This document shows positions 23,058-32,073 of a stretch of 64,000 nucleotides of DNA, piece after piece. The position numbers and the translations under genes were made by a program. Source of the stretch: Coralloluteibacterium stylophorae (GTDB lineage Bacteria; Pseudomonadota; Gammaproteobacteria; Xanthomonadales; Xanthomonadaceae); NCBI RefSeq assembly GCF_018122625.2, contig NZ_JAGQFT020000001.1, positions 124,001 through 188,000 of the forward strand, read 5' to 3'. Under the pieces are notes generated by a model. It was not told the DNA's origin. It made no database searches and was given only the letters and a program-made list of their open reading frames with translations. The first letter of the stretch is position 1. Each line of letters starts with the position of its first letter.

Positions 23058-23771
23058 ATGCATGACGCGCTCCGCGCGGCGCGGGCGGTGGCGCGCGTCG
23101 TCGGCTCGGTGGGACGTCGCCATTGGCCGCAGCTCCTCGTGCTGTTCCTGGCGATCCTGGTGCCGCTGTGGGGCTTCGCCGAGCTCGCCGAGGAGGTACG
23201 CGAGGGCGAGGCCTTCGATTTCGACGACCCGCTGCTGCTGTGGGCGCAGGGCCTGCAGACGCCGGGCCTGGATCGCTTCTTCGTGCTGGTCAGCCTGTTC
23301 GGCTATGCCTGGGGCGTGGTGCCCCTGGACGTGGCGATCCCGCTCGTGCAGCTGGCGCTGCGGCGGATCCGCGCGTTCGTGTTCTTCACCGTCAGCGTGC
23401 TCGGTTCGGCGCTGCTGAACATGGGCGCCAAGGCCTTCTACGGGCGCACGCGGCCGAGCCTGTGGGAATCGATCGCGCCGGAAACGACCTTCAGTTTCCC
23501 GAGCGGCCATGCGATGGGCTCGATGACGCTCGCCGCGGCCCTGGTGCTGCTGGCGTGGCCGACGCGCTGGCGCTGGATCGCACTGGCGCTCGGCGTGGTG
23601 GCGGTGGCGCTGGTCGGCTTCTCGCGCGTCTACCTGGGCGTGCACTACCCGTCGGACGTCGTCGCGGGCTGGGCGGCGGGGCTGGTGTGGACGGTCGGCG
23701 TCCACCAGGTACTGCATCTGTTTCCGCGCTGGCGCGCGCGGCCTGCGAGGCCGGAGCACGCGCCGGCCTGA
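23058..23771 (+). CDS. PAP2-family membrane phosphatase
   Basis: Integral membrane phosphatase of 237 residues with about five or six hydrophobic segments. The three type-2 phosphatidic acid phosphatase motifs are present: KAFYGRTRPS (KxxxxxxRP), SFPSGHAM (PSGH), and SRVYLGVHYPSDVVAGW (SRxxxxxHxxxD). Substrates of such enzymes are phosphatidate, phosphatidylglycerol phosphate or undecaprenyl diphosphate; sequence alone does not choose. It starts 41 bp after the kinase stop on the same strand and converges on the EamA transporter gene. Confidence 0.9.
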   Translation: MHDALRAARAVARVVGSVGRRHWPQLLVLFLAILVPLWGFAELAEEVREGEAFDFDDPLLLWAQGLQTPGLDRFFVLVSLFGYAWGVVPLDVAIPLVQLALRRIRAFVFFTVSVLGSALLNMGAKAFYGRTRPSLWESIAPETTFSFPSGHAMGSMTLAAALVLLAWPTRWRWIALALGVVAVALVGFSRVYLGVHYPSDVVAGWAAGLVWTVGVHQVLHLFPRWRARPARPEHAPA

Positions 23772-23780
23772 CCGGCCGCT

Positions 23781-24758
23781 TCAGCGCGGCGGCGCCTGCG
23801 TGCCGCGTCCGGGGCCGTCGGCCGCGGGCGCGTCGGCCGCGGCGATGGCGACCGTCCGCGTGCCGGGACCGGCGCGGCGGGCGAGGGTGGCCTCGCGGTG
23901 GGCGATGTAGGCGTTGGAGCCGAAGATCACCAGCGCGCCCAGGGCCGTCCACGGGCCGACCGTCTCGCCGAACAGCGCCCAGCCGAGCACCGCCACGATC
24001 GGCACCTGGGCGAAGCTGATCGGGGTCAGCAGCGAGGCGTCGCCGAGCTTGAGCGCGCGCGTCCAGAACATGTGGCCCAGGGTGCCGAGGAAGCCGGCGC
24101 CGACGATCCACAGCCAGGTCCAGCCGTGCGGCCAGGTCCATACGAACAGCGCCGGGACCAGCGACATCGGCACCCAGAACAGGGTGGTGTAGAGCACGAT
24201 GGCATCGGACTTCTCGGTGCGCGACAGGATCTTGATGCCGATGGCCACGCCCGCCGACAGCACCGCCGCGCCGAGCGCGACCAGGCTCATGGCGCTGAAG
24301 CCCTCGGTCCCGGGGCGCACGATCAGCAGTACCCCGACGAAACCCGCCGCCACCGCGCTCCAGCGCCGCGCCCGCACCACCTCGCCGAGTACCAGCACCG
24401 CGGCGATGGTGACGAACAGCGGCGTCGAGTAGGACAGGGTCACCGCCTGCGCCAGCGGCAGGTAGACGATCGCCGAGAACCCGCACAGCATGCTGACCAC
24501 GCCGATCAGGCAGCGGGTGAAGTACAGGTGCAGCTTGGTGGTGCGCAGCAGCCCCCAGCCGTGCCGCGCCAGCAGCGGCAGCGCGAACACCATGCCGAAC
24601 AGGTTGCGGAAGAAGGCGATCTCGAACGGGTGCAGTTCGGCCGAGGCCTTGCGGATGGTGACCGCCATGCAGGCGAAGGCGCCGGCGCTGCACAGCATCA
24701 GGCCCACCGCGCGCAGGATGTCGCGGCGGGCGCCGTCGTCGTCGTCGATGGCGTTCAT
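23781..24758 (-). CDS. EamA-type DMT-superfamily transporter
   Basis: Inner-membrane protein of 325 residues with about ten predicted helices arranged as two EamA halves. The first runs from AVGLMLCSAGAFACMAVTIR to GFVGVLLIVRPG and the second from LVALGAAVLSAGVAIGI to GALVIFGSNAYIAHRE. The drug/metabolite family exports metabolites or amino acids; the substrate here is unknown. A disordered, Ala/Gly/Pro-rich tail of ~35 residues follows the last helix. The ATG overlaps the murB stop by four bases (ATGA), so it is the third gene of a pyrD-murB-eamA operon. Confidence 0.87.
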   Translation of the reverse strand: MNAIDDDDGARRDILRAVGLMLCSAGAFACMAVTIRKASAELHPFEIAFFRNLFGMVFALPLLARHGWGLLRTTKLHLYFTRCLIGVVSMLCGFSAIVYLPLAQAVTLSYSTPLFVTIAAVLVLGEVVRARRWSAVAAGFVGVLLIVRPGTEGFSAMSLVALGAAVLSAGVAIGIKILSRTEKSDAIVLYTTLFWVPMSLVPALFVWTWPHGWTWLWIVGAGFLGTLGHMFWTRALKLGDASLLTPISFAQVPIVAVLGWALFGETVGPWTALGALVIFGSNAYIAHREATLARRAGPGTRTVAIAAADAPAADGPGRGTQAPPR

Positions 24759-25816
24759 GCCGCGACGGCCGGCGCGAAGCGCGCGCCGACGATGCGCGGT
24801 TCCGGCTCCAGGCCGACGCCGAAGCGGGCCTCCACCGAGGCGGCGATGCGCTCGGCCAGGGCGAGGATGTCCGGCCCCGTGGCATGGCCGTGGTTCACCA
24901 GCACCAGCGCGTGCTGCGCGGCCACGCCGGCGTCGCCCTGGCGTGCACCCTTCCAGCCGCAGGCCTCGATCAGCCAGGCCGCCGAGAGCTTGCGCCGCGC
25001 GTCGTCGCCGGCCGGATACACCGGCATGGCCGGATGTGCGGCGGCCAGTGCGTCCGCGCGCGCCGCGGCGACGATGGGATTCTTGAAGAAGCTGCCGGCG
25101 TTGCCGAGCGTGCGCCAGTCGGGGAGCTTGCGGGTGCGGATGCGGCTCACCGCGTCGGCCACGTCGCTGGCGGTCGGCGTGGCCACGCCCATCGCCGCCA
25201 GTTCCTCGCGCAGGCCGGCGTAGTCCAGGCGCAGCGCGGGGGCGGCGGGGAAGAAGAACTCGACCGCGACGATCACGTAGCGGCCCGCCTCGCGCTTGAA
25301 CACGCTGTCGCGGTAGCCGAACGCGCAGGCCTCGCGCGGCAGCCGCACGACCCGTGCGCCGCGCCGGTCCCAGGCCTCCACCGTCTCCACGAACTCGCCG
25401 ATCTCGGTGCCGTAGGCGCCGATGTTCTGAATCGGCGCGGCGCCGATGGTGCCCGGGATCAGCGCCATGTTCTCCGGCCCGGCGATACCGCGGGCGAGCA
25501 CCTGGCGCAGGAAGTCGTTCCAGGCCAGGCCGGCCTCGGCGCGGATGCGGGTACCGGAGGCGTCCTGCCCGAGGACGGTGGTGGCATCGGCCTCGATCCG
25601 CAGCGCGAGCGGGATGTCGCCGGCCAGCAGCAGGTTGCTGCCCGCGCCGATGAGCACCGGCTCGCGCCCGGCCACGGCCGGATCGGCGAGCGCGGCCGGC
25701 AGGGCCTCGATCGCCTGCACCTCGACCAGCAGCGCCGCCCGGGTGTCGACGCGGAAGGTGTTGCGGTCGATCAGCGAGGCGTCGCGGGCGAGGGTGTAGC
25801 CGGAGTTCGAACTCAT
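24755..25816 (-). CDS. murB: UDP-N-acetylenolpyruvoylglucosamine reductase
   Basis: FAD enzyme of peptidoglycan precursor synthesis that reduces UDP-GlcNAc-enolpyruvate to UDP-MurNAc. It has 353 residues and is of the E. coli (type I) class, shown by the FGYRDSVFK loop. FAD-binding landmarks are [12 protein letters not shown] and [16 protein letters not shown]; the proton-donor serine is in [10 protein letters not shown] and the C-terminal glutamate in EPEPRIVG. The frame is open upstream to 25906, but the ATG at 25816 overlaps the pyrD stop (ATGA) and gives the usual N-terminus. It is translationally coupled at both ends. Confidence 0.95.
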   Translation of the reverse strand: MSSNSGYTLARDASLIDRNTFRVDTRAALLVEVQAIEALPAALADPAVAGREPVLIGAGSNLLLAGDIPLALRIEADATTVLGQDASGTRIRAEAGLAWNDFLRQVLARGIAGPENMALIPGTIGAAPIQNIGAYGTEIGEFVETVEAWDRRGARVVRLPREACAFGYRDSVFKREAGRYVIVAVEFFFPAAPALRLDYAGLREELAAMGVATPTASDVADAVSRIRTRKLPDWRTLGNAGSFFKNPIVAAARADALAAAHPAMPVYPAGDDARRKLSAAWLIEACGWKGARQGDAGVAAQHALVLVNHGHATGPDILALAERIAASVEARFGVGLEPEPRIVGARFAPAVAA

Positions 25817-26850
25817 GCCGGTGCGCGCTCGCCGCGTTGGCGGCGGATCGCCTCGACGCTCTCGCGGACGAGGTCCGGGCCGCGATAGACCAGACCGGTG
25901 TAGCACTGCACCAGGAGCGCGCCGGCCTCGGTCTTGGCCGCGGCGTCGGTGCCGTCGAGGATCCCGCCGACGCCGATCATGCCGATTGCGGCCGGCAGCC
26001 GCTCGCGCAGCGCGCGCAGGACGGCGGTGGACCGGGTCATCAGCGGCCGCCCGGACAGGCCGCCGGCCTCGGCGGCGTGGCGGTCGCCGGCGACCAGCGT
26101 GCGGTCGAGGGTGGTGTTGGTGGCGATAACCCCGTCGATGCCGGCGCGGGCGATGCTCGCCGCGCTGCCGTCGATGCCGGCCTCGTCCAGGTCCGGGGCG
26201 AGCTTGACCAGCAGCGGCACCCGCCGTGCGCCCTGGGCGCCGAGGCGGTCGCGCGCCTCGCGCAGCGTCGAGAGCAGGGCGTAGAGCGATTCCTCCTGCT
26301 GCAGGTCGCGCAGGCCGGCGGTGTTGGGCGAGGAGATGTTGACGGTGACGTAGTCGGCCACGCCGTGCACCCGCTCCAGGCAGAACAGGTAGTCCTCGGC
26401 GGCGCGCTCGTTCGGCGTGTCCTTGTTCTTGCCGATGTTGACGCCGACCATGCCCGGGCGTCGGGCGCGGTCGAGGTTGCGCAGCAGCGCGTCGACGCCG
26501 TCGTTGTTGAAGCCGAGCCGGTTGATCACCGCCTGGTGCTCGGGCAGGCGGAACATGCGCGGCTTCGGGTTGCCCGGCTGCGGGCGCGGGGTGACGGTGC
26601 CGACCTCGACGAAGCCGAAGCCGAGCGCGAACAGCGCGTCGACGTAGCCGCCGTTCTTGTCCATGCCGGCGGCCAGGCCGACCGGATTGTCGAACTGCAG
26701 CCCGAAGGCGGCGGTGGCCAGCGACGGCGGGCGCCCGCCGAGCAGGCCGTGGGTGCCGCTGCGGTAGGCGGCCTCCATCGCGCGCAGGCCGAGGCCGTGC
26801 GCGGTCTCGGCGTCGAAGGCGAAGAAGAAGGGGCGGGCGAGTCCGTACAT
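25813..26850 (-). CDS. pyrD: dihydroorotate dehydrogenase (quinone), class 2
   Basis: Membrane-associated FMN enzyme of pyrimidine synthesis that oxidises dihydroorotate to orotate with quinone. It has 345 residues. The N-terminal helical quinone-binding region ([21 protein letters not shown]) marks class 2. Landmarks are [44 protein letters not shown], catalytic Ser in [18 protein letters not shown] and ATNTT. It is first in a run with murB and the EamA transporter, with 4-bp overlaps. pyrC lies at the far end of the window and is not linked. Confidence 0.95.
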   Translation of the reverse strand: MYGLARPFFFAFDAETAHGLGLRAMEAAYRSGTHGLLGGRPPSLATAAFGLQFDNPVGLAAGMDKNGGYVDALFALGFGFVEVGTVTPRPQPGNPKPRMFRLPEHQAVINRLGFNNDGVDALLRNLDRARRPGMVGVNIGKNKDTPNERAAEDYLFCLERVHGVADYVTVNISSPNTAGLRDLQQEESLYALLSTLREARDRLGAQGARRVPLLVKLAPDLDEAGIDGSAASIARAGIDGVIATNTTLDRTLVAGDRHAAEAGGLSGRPLMTRSTAVLRALRERLPAAIGMIGVGGILDGTDAAAKTEAGALLVQCYTGLVYRGPDLVRESVEAIRRQRGERAPA

Positions 26851-26852
26851 GC

Positions 26853-27179
26853 TCAGGCAGCGAGGAGGCCGGCGACGATGGCGGCGCCGCCCAGCAGGAA
26901 GAGGGCGCCGACCACCAGCCCGGCCAGCACGATCCCGGCCAGCTGCACCCAGCCGAGCACCAGTCCGATCACCGCCAGCGTGTCGCCCTGCCAGCGACCG
27001 GGGGCGCGCTTCATGTCGCCGCGCGCCATGTGCCCGGCCACCACCGCCACCACGGCGCAGACCAGCGGCAGCGCGACCCAGGCGAGGATCCCGCAGACCA
27101 GGGCGACGACCGCACCGGTATGGGTGGGCGGCACCGGCGGGGGCGGGAGCGCGGGGGCGCCGGGTTCGGGGGTGTCCAT
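26853..27179 (-). CDS. DUF4190-domain small membrane protein
   Basis: Protein of 108 residues. A proline-rich N-terminus (~1-20) is followed by two hydrophobic hairpins, [21 protein letters not shown] and [20 protein letters not shown], separated by the [10 protein letters not shown] loop typical of DUF4190. It is probably an inner-membrane protein of unknown function. The ATG at 27179 has CGGAG nearby. It ends two bases before pyrD starts and begins 13 bp after the methyltransferase stop, so it may be read together with both. A paralogue lies at 27995-28273. Confidence 0.8.
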   Translation of the reverse strand: MDTPEPGAPALPPPPVPPTHTGAVVALVCGILAWVALPLVCAVVAVVAGHMARGDMKRAPGRWQGDTLAVIGLVLGWVQLAGIVLAGLVVGALFLLGGAAIVAGLLAA

Positions 27180-27192
27180 GGCGGGCTCCGTG

Positions 27193-27975
27193 TCAGGCGG
27201 CCGGGCCGGGGATCCGGCCGACGAAGGCGCGCGTGAGGTAGTCGAAGGAGACGCGACCGTCGGTCGCGGTGGCGTCGAACAGGGCGTTGAGCGCCTGCAT
27301 CGCCGCCGCGTGCCGCGGATGGCCGGGCGCAGGCGCGTAGGACGAGGACAGGAAGCGGCCGCGCAGCGCCGTGCGGTCGAGCAGCTGGCGATGCGGAAAC
27401 GCGCGCAGGTCGAGGAACCAGTCGCCCAGCCACGCGCGGAGGTCCTCGTCGCTGTCGTAGCGTGCGGCGACGCCGGCGTAGTCGTCGCCGTGGGTGCGCA
27501 GCAGCGCCTCGTAGCCGTCGAGGAAGGGCGTGCCGGCGGGCGGGCGCGTGTTCCAGAACACCACGACGTGGCCGCCGGGGCGCAGCACGCGCGCGCATTC
27601 GCGACGGAAGGCGGCGCGCTCGAACCAGTGGAAGGCCTGCGCCGCGGCGACCAGGTCGACGCTGCCGGCATCGAGGCCGAGCGCGTCCGCACGGCCGTCG
27701 AGGACGCCGCGGAAGCCCGCGTGCCCGCCGACGCTGCGCAGGCAGGCCGCGCGCATGGCGGCGTTCGGCTCCACCGCGATCGCCTTGAGCCCGGCCTCGA
27801 GCAGCATCAGCGTGGAGATGCCGGTCCCGGCGCCGACGTCGGCGGCGAGCCGTCCCGGCGCCAGGGCGCCGGACTCCAGCAGCCAGTCCACCATCGCCCG
27901 CGGATAGTCGGGCCGGTAGCGGACGTAGTCCTCGACCCGGTCGTCGAAGCGGCCGACGCTGTCCTTGCTGCTCAT
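27193..27975 (-). CDS. class I SAM-dependent methyltransferase
   Basis: Methyltransferase of 260 residues with motif I AADVGAGTGISTLML, the acidic end of strand 2 in AIAVEPNAAMR, VDLVAAAQAFHWF as motif II region, and RVLRPGGHVVVFWN as motif III. Overall it resembles the UbiE/Methyltransf_11 group of small-molecule methyltransferases. The substrate is unknown. It is set between two small DUF4190 membrane proteins in the same direction, with gaps of 13 and 19 bp, suggesting a common transcript. Confidence 0.85.
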   Translation of the reverse strand: MSSKDSVGRFDDRVEDYVRYRPDYPRAMVDWLLESGALAPGRLAADVGAGTGISTLMLLEAGLKAIAVEPNAAMRAACLRSVGGHAGFRGVLDGRADALGLDAGSVDLVAAAQAFHWFERAAFRRECARVLRPGGHVVVFWNTRPPAGTPFLDGYEALLRTHGDDYAGVAARYDSDEDLRAWLGDWFLDLRAFPHRQLLDRTALRGRFLSSSYAPAPGHPRHAAAMQALNALFDATATDGRVSFDYLTRAFVGRIPGPAA

Positions 27976-27994
27976 GCCGGCGGCCGTCCTGCGC

Positions 27995-28273
27995 TCAGAA
28001 CGTCGACAGCCACGCCACGCCGCCGAAGAACAGCAGTACGGCCAGGGTGCCGAGCACGGCCAGCGCCAGCGCCGCCCAGCCCAGCACCAGGCCGGCCACG
28101 GCGAGCCCGTCGCCTTCGTAGCGGTCGGGCTCGCGCCGGATCTCGCCGCGGGCGAGGTGGCCGGTGACCACCGCCACCAGCGCGCCGATCAGCGGCAGGA
28201 TGGTCCAGCCGAGGATCCCGCTCACCAGGCTGGCGACGGCGAGGCCGCTGGTGCGTCGCAGGGGTGTGGACAT
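27995..28273 (-). CDS. DUF4190-domain small membrane protein (paralogue)
   Basis: Protein of 92 residues with the same plan as the one at 26853-27179: hydrophobic segment ASLVSGILGWTILPLIGAL, loop GHLARGEIRREPDR, then GLVLGWAALALAVLGTLAVLLFFGG. It lacks the longer proline-rich N-terminus of its paralogue. Membrane location is likely and function unknown. It lies 16 bp after amaB and 19 bp before the methyltransferase, all on the minus strand. Confidence 0.8.
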   Translation of the reverse strand: MSTPLRRTSGLAVASLVSGILGWTILPLIGALVAVVTGHLARGEIRREPDRYEGDGLAVAGLVLGWAALALAVLGTLAVLLFFGGVAWLSTF

Positions 28274-28289
28274 GGCGGGGGCCTCCGCG

Positions 28290-29825
28290 TCAGAACTCGA
28301 ACTTGATGCCCTGCGCCAGCGGCAGCGCGTCCGAGTAGTTGATGGTGTTGGTCTGCCGGCGCATGTAGACCTTCCAGGCGTCGGAGCCCGACTCGCGACC
28401 GCCGCCGGTGTCCTTCTCGCCGCCGAAGGCGCCGCCGATCTCGGCGCCCGAGGTGCCGATGTTGACGTTGGCGATGCCGCAGTCGGAGCCGGTGGAGGAC
28501 AGGAAGCGCTCGGCCGCCTTGAGGTTCTGGGTGAAGATCGCCGAGGACAGCCCCTGCGGCACGCCGTTCTGCATGGCGATGGCCTCGTCCAGCGTCTTGA
28601 ACGGCATCACGTAGAGGATCGGCGCGAAGGTCTCGGCCTGCACGATCGGGTCGTCGGCGCCGAGGCCGGTGATGATGGTCGGCAGCACGAAGTTGCCCTT
28701 GCGCTCGGTGAGCGCCTTGCCGCCGGTGACGACGGTGCCGCCCGCGGCCTTGGCCTTCTCCACCGCATCGAGGTAGCCCCTGACCGCGTTCTGGTCGATC
28801 AGCGGCCCCATCAGCGTGTTGGCGTCGGTCGGATCGCCGATCTTGGACTCGACCTGGGCGTAGGCGGAGGCGAGCGTCTGCACCATGGCCTCGTACAGGC
28901 TCTCGTGCACGAACAGGCGCCGCGTCGAGGTGCAGCGCTGGCCGGCGGTGCCCACCGCGCCGAACACGATCGCCGGGATCGCGAGCTTCAGGTCGGCGGT
29001 CTCGTCGACGATCATCGCGTTGTTGCCGCCGAGCTCCAGCAACGAGCGGCCCATGCGCTTGGCCACCTCGGCGCCGACGATGCGGCCCACGGCAGTGGAG
29101 CCGGTGAAGCTGATCAGCGGGATGCGGGTGTCGGCGACCAGCGCCTTGTCCAGGCCCTGGCCGGCCTCGTTGAGCAGGAAGAACAGGTCGGGGAAACCGC
29201 CGTCGGCCAGCGCCTCGTTGCAGATGCGGATCACCGCGATCGAGGTCAGCGGGGTCTTGGGCGAGGGCTTCCAGATGCAGATGTCGCCGCAGACCGCCGC
29301 CACGAACGCGTTCCAGCTCCATACCGCGACCGGAAAGTTGAACGCGCTGACGATGCCGACCAGGCCGACCGGATGCCACTGCTCGTACATGCGGTGGCCG
29401 GGGCGTTCGGAATGCATGGTGAGGCCGTAGAGCTGGCGCGACAGACCGACGGCGAAATCGCCGATGTCGATCATCTCCTGCACCTCCCCGTCGCCCTCGG
29501 GCTTGATCTTGCCCATCTCCAGCGAGACCAGCGAACCCAGCGCGTCCTTGTTCCGGCGCAGCGCCTCGGCGCACAGGCGCACCGCCTCGCCGCGACGCGG
29601 CGCCGGCGTGGTCCGCCAGACCTCGAACGCGGCCTGGGCGCGCGTCAGGATCGTCTCGTAGTCGTCCCGGTTCGCACCGTGCACGGTCGCCAGCACCTCG
29701 CCGGTGGCGGGCGCGGGGTGCGCGATGCTGCCGGCGTCGGTGGTGGTGGCCCACTCGCCCTGGCCGAGGTAGGTGCCGGAGACGGTGGATTCGATGCCGA
29801 GAGCGGTGAGGACGGGATGCGTCAT
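28290..29825 (-). CDS. amaB: L-aminoadipate-semialdehyde dehydrogenase (ALDH7/AmaB)
   Basis: Aldehyde dehydrogenase of 511 residues of the ALDH7 family. Family members oxidise alpha-aminoadipate semialdehyde (piperideine-6-carboxylate) in lysine catabolism. Landmarks are [59 protein letters not shown] (general base Glu) and [10 protein letters not shown] (catalytic Cys). The C-terminal [19 protein letters not shown] is typical of ALDH7. AGGAG precedes the ATG. No other lysine-degradation genes are adjacent. tRNA-Arg lies 65 bp upstream on the same strand, with a hairpin between. Confidence 0.88.
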   Translation of the reverse strand: MTHPVLTALGIESTVSGTYLGQGEWATTTDAGSIAHPAPATGEVLATVHGANRDDYETILTRAQAAFEVWRTTPAPRRGEAVRLCAEALRRNKDALGSLVSLEMGKIKPEGDGEVQEMIDIGDFAVGLSRQLYGLTMHSERPGHRMYEQWHPVGLVGIVSAFNFPVAVWSWNAFVAAVCGDICIWKPSPKTPLTSIAVIRICNEALADGGFPDLFFLLNEAGQGLDKALVADTRIPLISFTGSTAVGRIVGAEVAKRMGRSLLELGGNNAMIVDETADLKLAIPAIVFGAVGTAGQRCTSTRRLFVHESLYEAMVQTLASAYAQVESKIGDPTDANTLMGPLIDQNAVRGYLDAVEKAKAAGGTVVTGGKALTERKGNFVLPTIITGLGADDPIVQAETFAPILYVMPFKTLDEAIAMQNGVPQGLSSAIFTQNLKAAERFLSSTGSDCGIANVNIGTSGAEIGGAFGGEKDTGGGRESGSDAWKVYMRRQTNTINYSDALPLAQGIKFEF

Positions 29826-29847
29826 GCGGACTCCTGTGCGACGACCG

Positions 29848-29879
29848 GTCCGTGCGCCGCTGCGGCGGCCGGCACGGAC
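29848..29879. other. hairpin between tRNA-Arg and amaB
   Basis: Perfect outer stem of 8 bp (GTCCGTGC at 29848-29855 with GCACGGAC at 29872-29879) around a G+C-rich interior that can pair further. It may mark the end of the tRNA transcript or structure the amaB leader; no T-tract follows. Confidence 0.4.
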
Positions 29880-29889
29880 GGAAAGCGAA

Positions 29890-29966
29890 TGGCGCCCCCG
29901 GCGCGATTCGAACGCACGACCTTCCCCTTAGGAGGGGGACGCTCTATCCAGCTGAGCTACGGGGGC
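29890..29966 (-). tRNA. tRNA-Arg(CCU)
   Basis: Cloverleaf of 77 nt including an encoded CCA. Acceptor stem GCCCCCG/CGGGGGC, D-arm GCTC-AGCTGGATA-GAGC, anticodon stem TCCCC/GGGGA with loop CTCCTAA (anticodon CCT, codon AGG), T-arm GTGCG-TTCGAAT-CGCGC, discriminator G. All stems pair, with one G-T in the T-stem. Confidence 0.96.
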
Positions 29967-30021
29967 GTGATCCGGAGGATTTTCGCACGAAGCCGGGGTC
30001 GCCTGCATGCTGCGGGCGCAT

Positions 30022-30040
30022 CCGCGGCCTCAGGCCGCGG
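30022..30040. other. perfect hairpin whose loop is the YigZ stop codon
   Basis: CCGCGGCC (30022-30029) and GGCCGCGG (30033-30040) pair perfectly; the three-base loop 30030-30032 is the TGA stop of the minus-strand YigZ gene. There is no T-tract. Confidence 0.5.
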
Positions 30041-30626
30041 CGTCGACCTCGAAGCGACCGGCGCCGCGGGTCAGGTCGCGGTGCCAGTCGCGCAGCGCGT
30101 CCACGTGCGCCACCGCGACCTCGAGCGCGAGCGCGACGCCGAGCGCGTCGAAGCGCTCGTCGACGATGCTGGCCGCATGCTCGGGCAGTCGCGCCTTCAG
30201 CGTGGCGAGTTCGGCGTAGCCGACCTCCAGTTCGACCCGCGCGAGGTCGAGCAGCTCGATGCGCGGTGCCAGGCGCAGACACTCCGCGGCGGTGCCGCCA
30301 TAGGCGCGGGCCAGGCCGCCGGCGCCGAGCTTGGTGCCGCCGTACCAGCGCGTGACCACCACCGCCACGCGGTCGCAGCCCTGGCCGTCGATCGCGGCGA
30401 GGATGGGGCGGCCGGCGGTGCCCGCGGGTTCGCCGTCGTCGCTGGAGCGGTACTGCCCGCCGACGCGCCAGGCCCAGCAGTTGTGGGTGGCATCGGACGC
30501 GCCGACCCGGGCGATGAAGGCCGCCGCCTCCTCGGCCGATGCGACCGGCGCGGCGTGGGCGAGGAAGCGGCTCCTGCGGATCTCCTGCTCGTGGCGCACC
30601 TGGCCGGCGAGGGTGGACAGGGTCAC
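30030..30626 (-). CDS. YigZ/IMPACT family protein
   Basis: Protein of 198 residues of the YigZ (UPF0029, IMPACT-like) family. Signature segments are the RRSRFLAHAAPV opening, HNCWAWR, SSDDGEPAGTAGRPI, and VVTRWYGGTKLGAGGLARAYGG. Bacterial YigZ proteins bind nucleic acid or the ribosome, but their role is unsettled; the eukaryotic relative IMPACT regulates translation. The GTG at 30626 is chosen because it begins just ahead of the conserved domain; no ATG is suitably placed. It lies 34 bp downstream of the putative anti-sigma gene on the same strand. Confidence 0.85.
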   Translation of the reverse strand: MTLSTLAGQVRHEQEIRRSRFLAHAAPVASAEEAAAFIARVGASDATHNCWAWRVGGQYRSSDDGEPAGTAGRPILAAIDGQGCDRVAVVVTRWYGGTKLGAGGLARAYGGTAAECLRLAPRIELLDLARVELEVGYAELATLKARLPEHAASIVDERFDALGVALALEVAVAHVDALRDWHRDLTRGAGRFEVDAAA

Positions 30627-30660
30627 CGCGCCGCTCCCGTGGCGGATCGCGCAGGGCGGC

Positions 30661-31401
30661 TCATCGCAGCAGCGGCTCGAGGTCGTCGGGCAGCGCGATC
30701 TCGGGATGCCGCGCGTGGAACAGGCGCAGGCTCTCGGTGGCGCCGGCGCGGTCGCCATCGGCCAGGCGCGTCCGGATCCGCGCGATCCAGTCGATCGGCG
30801 CGAGCCGTGCATCCAGCGCCGGGGGCGGCAACGCGGCCCGCGCGGGCGCCGCGGGAGGACGCGGCGCGCCCGCCGGCGGCGGCACCGCGGCGGTCGTGGC
30901 CCGCGCCTCGGCCGCCGGCGTGGCCGGCGAGGGCACGCGCAGCGCGTCCGGATCCGGCTCCAGCGTATTCGCCGCGGGCGCCGGCGGAACGAGGGATCGG
31001 GCGTGCGGGCGAGGCGCCGCTGCCTCCGTCGCCGCAGCGCCGTCGGTGTCGGCCGTGATCGCCCTGCGCAGCGTCTCCCGCGCCGCCGATGCCGGGATCG
31101 AAGGCGGTGGCGGCGGCGCGGCTGATTCGGCGAACGTCGACGACGCCGGCGCGGCCTCGTCCTGCATCCGCCAGAACACGGAGATCGCCAGCACGGCCAC
31201 GGCGGCGGTGGCCAGCCCGGCCCACGGCGCACGCCGCCGCGCCGCCGGTCGCCCGGTGCGGCGCGCCGCCTCGAGCACGCGGGCATCGGTCGCCGGCGAA
31301 GGGGCGCCGTCGGGCAGGGACGCGAGGGTCTCCGCGAGCGAACGCTCCTCCGGGGTCAGCGGAGTGTGCAGGGGCGGCTGGGCATGCTCGGGGCGGCTCA
31401 T
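30661..31401 (-). CDS. putative membrane anti-sigma factor
   Basis: Protein of 246 residues with no family I can name with certainty. Residues 1-57 are hydrophilic (EERSLAETLASLPDGAPSPATDARVLEAAR), a single membrane segment spans ~59-77 (PWAGLATAAVAVLAISVFW), and a long Pro/Ala-rich, probably disordered stretch reaches ~205. A small C-terminal helical domain follows (DWIARIRTRLADGDRAGATESLRLFHARHPEI). Its ATG overlaps the stop of the ECF sigma gene by four bases, the usual arrangement for sigma/anti-sigma pairs. No zinc-binding HxxxCxxC anti-sigma motif is present, so the assignment rests on position and topology. Confidence 0.6.
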   Translation of the reverse strand: MSRPEHAQPPLHTPLTPEERSLAETLASLPDGAPSPATDARVLEAARRTGRPAARRRAPWAGLATAAVAVLAISVFWRMQDEAAPASSTFAESAAPPPPPSIPASAARETLRRAITADTDGAAATEAAAPRPHARSLVPPAPAANTLEPDPDALRVPSPATPAAEARATTAAVPPPAGAPRPPAAPARAALPPPALDARLAPIDWIARIRTRLADGDRAGATESLRLFHARHPEIALPDDLEPLLR

Positions 31402-31946
31402 GGCGCAAGCCTCGCACGCAGCTTGTCGACGGCGTAGCGAAGCCGCGACTTCGCGGTTTCCGCACCCACGCCGGTGATCGCGGCGATGGCTTCCAGCGAC
31501 AGGCACTGGTCGAGGCGCAGCAGCAGCGTCTCGCGCTGCTCGGCGGGGAGCTCGGCGAGCGCGATCTGCAGGCGCCGTCGGCGTTCGAATTCACCCAGTT
31601 CGGCGTCCGGCGTGCTGGCATCGGCGAGCGTCCCGAGCCGGGTCTCGGCGTCCTCGGGTGCGCCGGGCCGGACGCGGCGGGCGCGCCAGTGGTCGCCGAG
31701 CCGGTTGTGCGCGATCTGGTAGAGCCAGGTCGTGAACCGGGCGTCGGTGCGGTAGCGGCTGCGCGCGGCCACGACCCGCTGCCACACGTCCTGGAACACC
31801 TCCTCGCTGGCCTCGCGGTCGCCGAGGCTGCGCTGGATGAAGCGGAACAGCGGTCCCCGGTGCCGGCGGTAGAGCGCGTCGAAGGCGCCGGCGACGCCTT
31901 CCGCGTACGCGAGCATGAGGGTCTCGTCGCTGGGGTCCTCGGTCAT
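31398..31946 (-). CDS. ECF RNA polymerase sigma factor
   Basis: Sigma-70 family factor of 182 residues with only regions 2 and 4, as in ECF sigma factors. Region 2 spans ~10-90 (AFDALYRRHRGPLFRFIQRSL, then ASEEVFQDVWQRV and FTTWLYQIAHNRLGDHWR). Region 4 spans ~120-180 (ALAELPAEQRETLLLRLDQCLSLEAIAAITGVGAETAKSRLRYA) and contains the helix-turn-helix. The stop overlaps the next gene, a one-pass membrane protein that is probably its anti-sigma. No Shine-Dalgarno precedes the ATG; TAGGCT ends seven nt before it, hinting at a leaderless mRNA. Regulon unknown. Confidence 0.9.
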   Translation of the reverse strand: MTEDPSDETLMLAYAEGVAGAFDALYRRHRGPLFRFIQRSLGDREASEEVFQDVWQRVVAARSRYRTDARFTTWLYQIAHNRLGDHWRARRVRPGAPEDAETRLGTLADASTPDAELGEFERRRRLQIALAELPAEQRETLLLRLDQCLSLEAIAAITGVGAETAKSRLRYAVDKLRARLAP

Positions 31947-32073
31947 GGCGGCGAGCCTACGTGATCGGCCGCGGACGGGGCAGCCGTGGGCGCCGGGTCC
32001 GTGGCTGGCCGCAGCATGCGTTGCGGCGCAGCACGCAGGGCGTTGCTAGACTGCCGTGAAGGCAGGGGGTGCC

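Noticed and set aside
29890-29966. tRNA-Arg as an integration site for a mobile element
   Set aside because: No direct repeat of the tRNA 3' end, integrase or phage gene is nearby. tRNA-Ala at 47314 is likewise unaccompanied.
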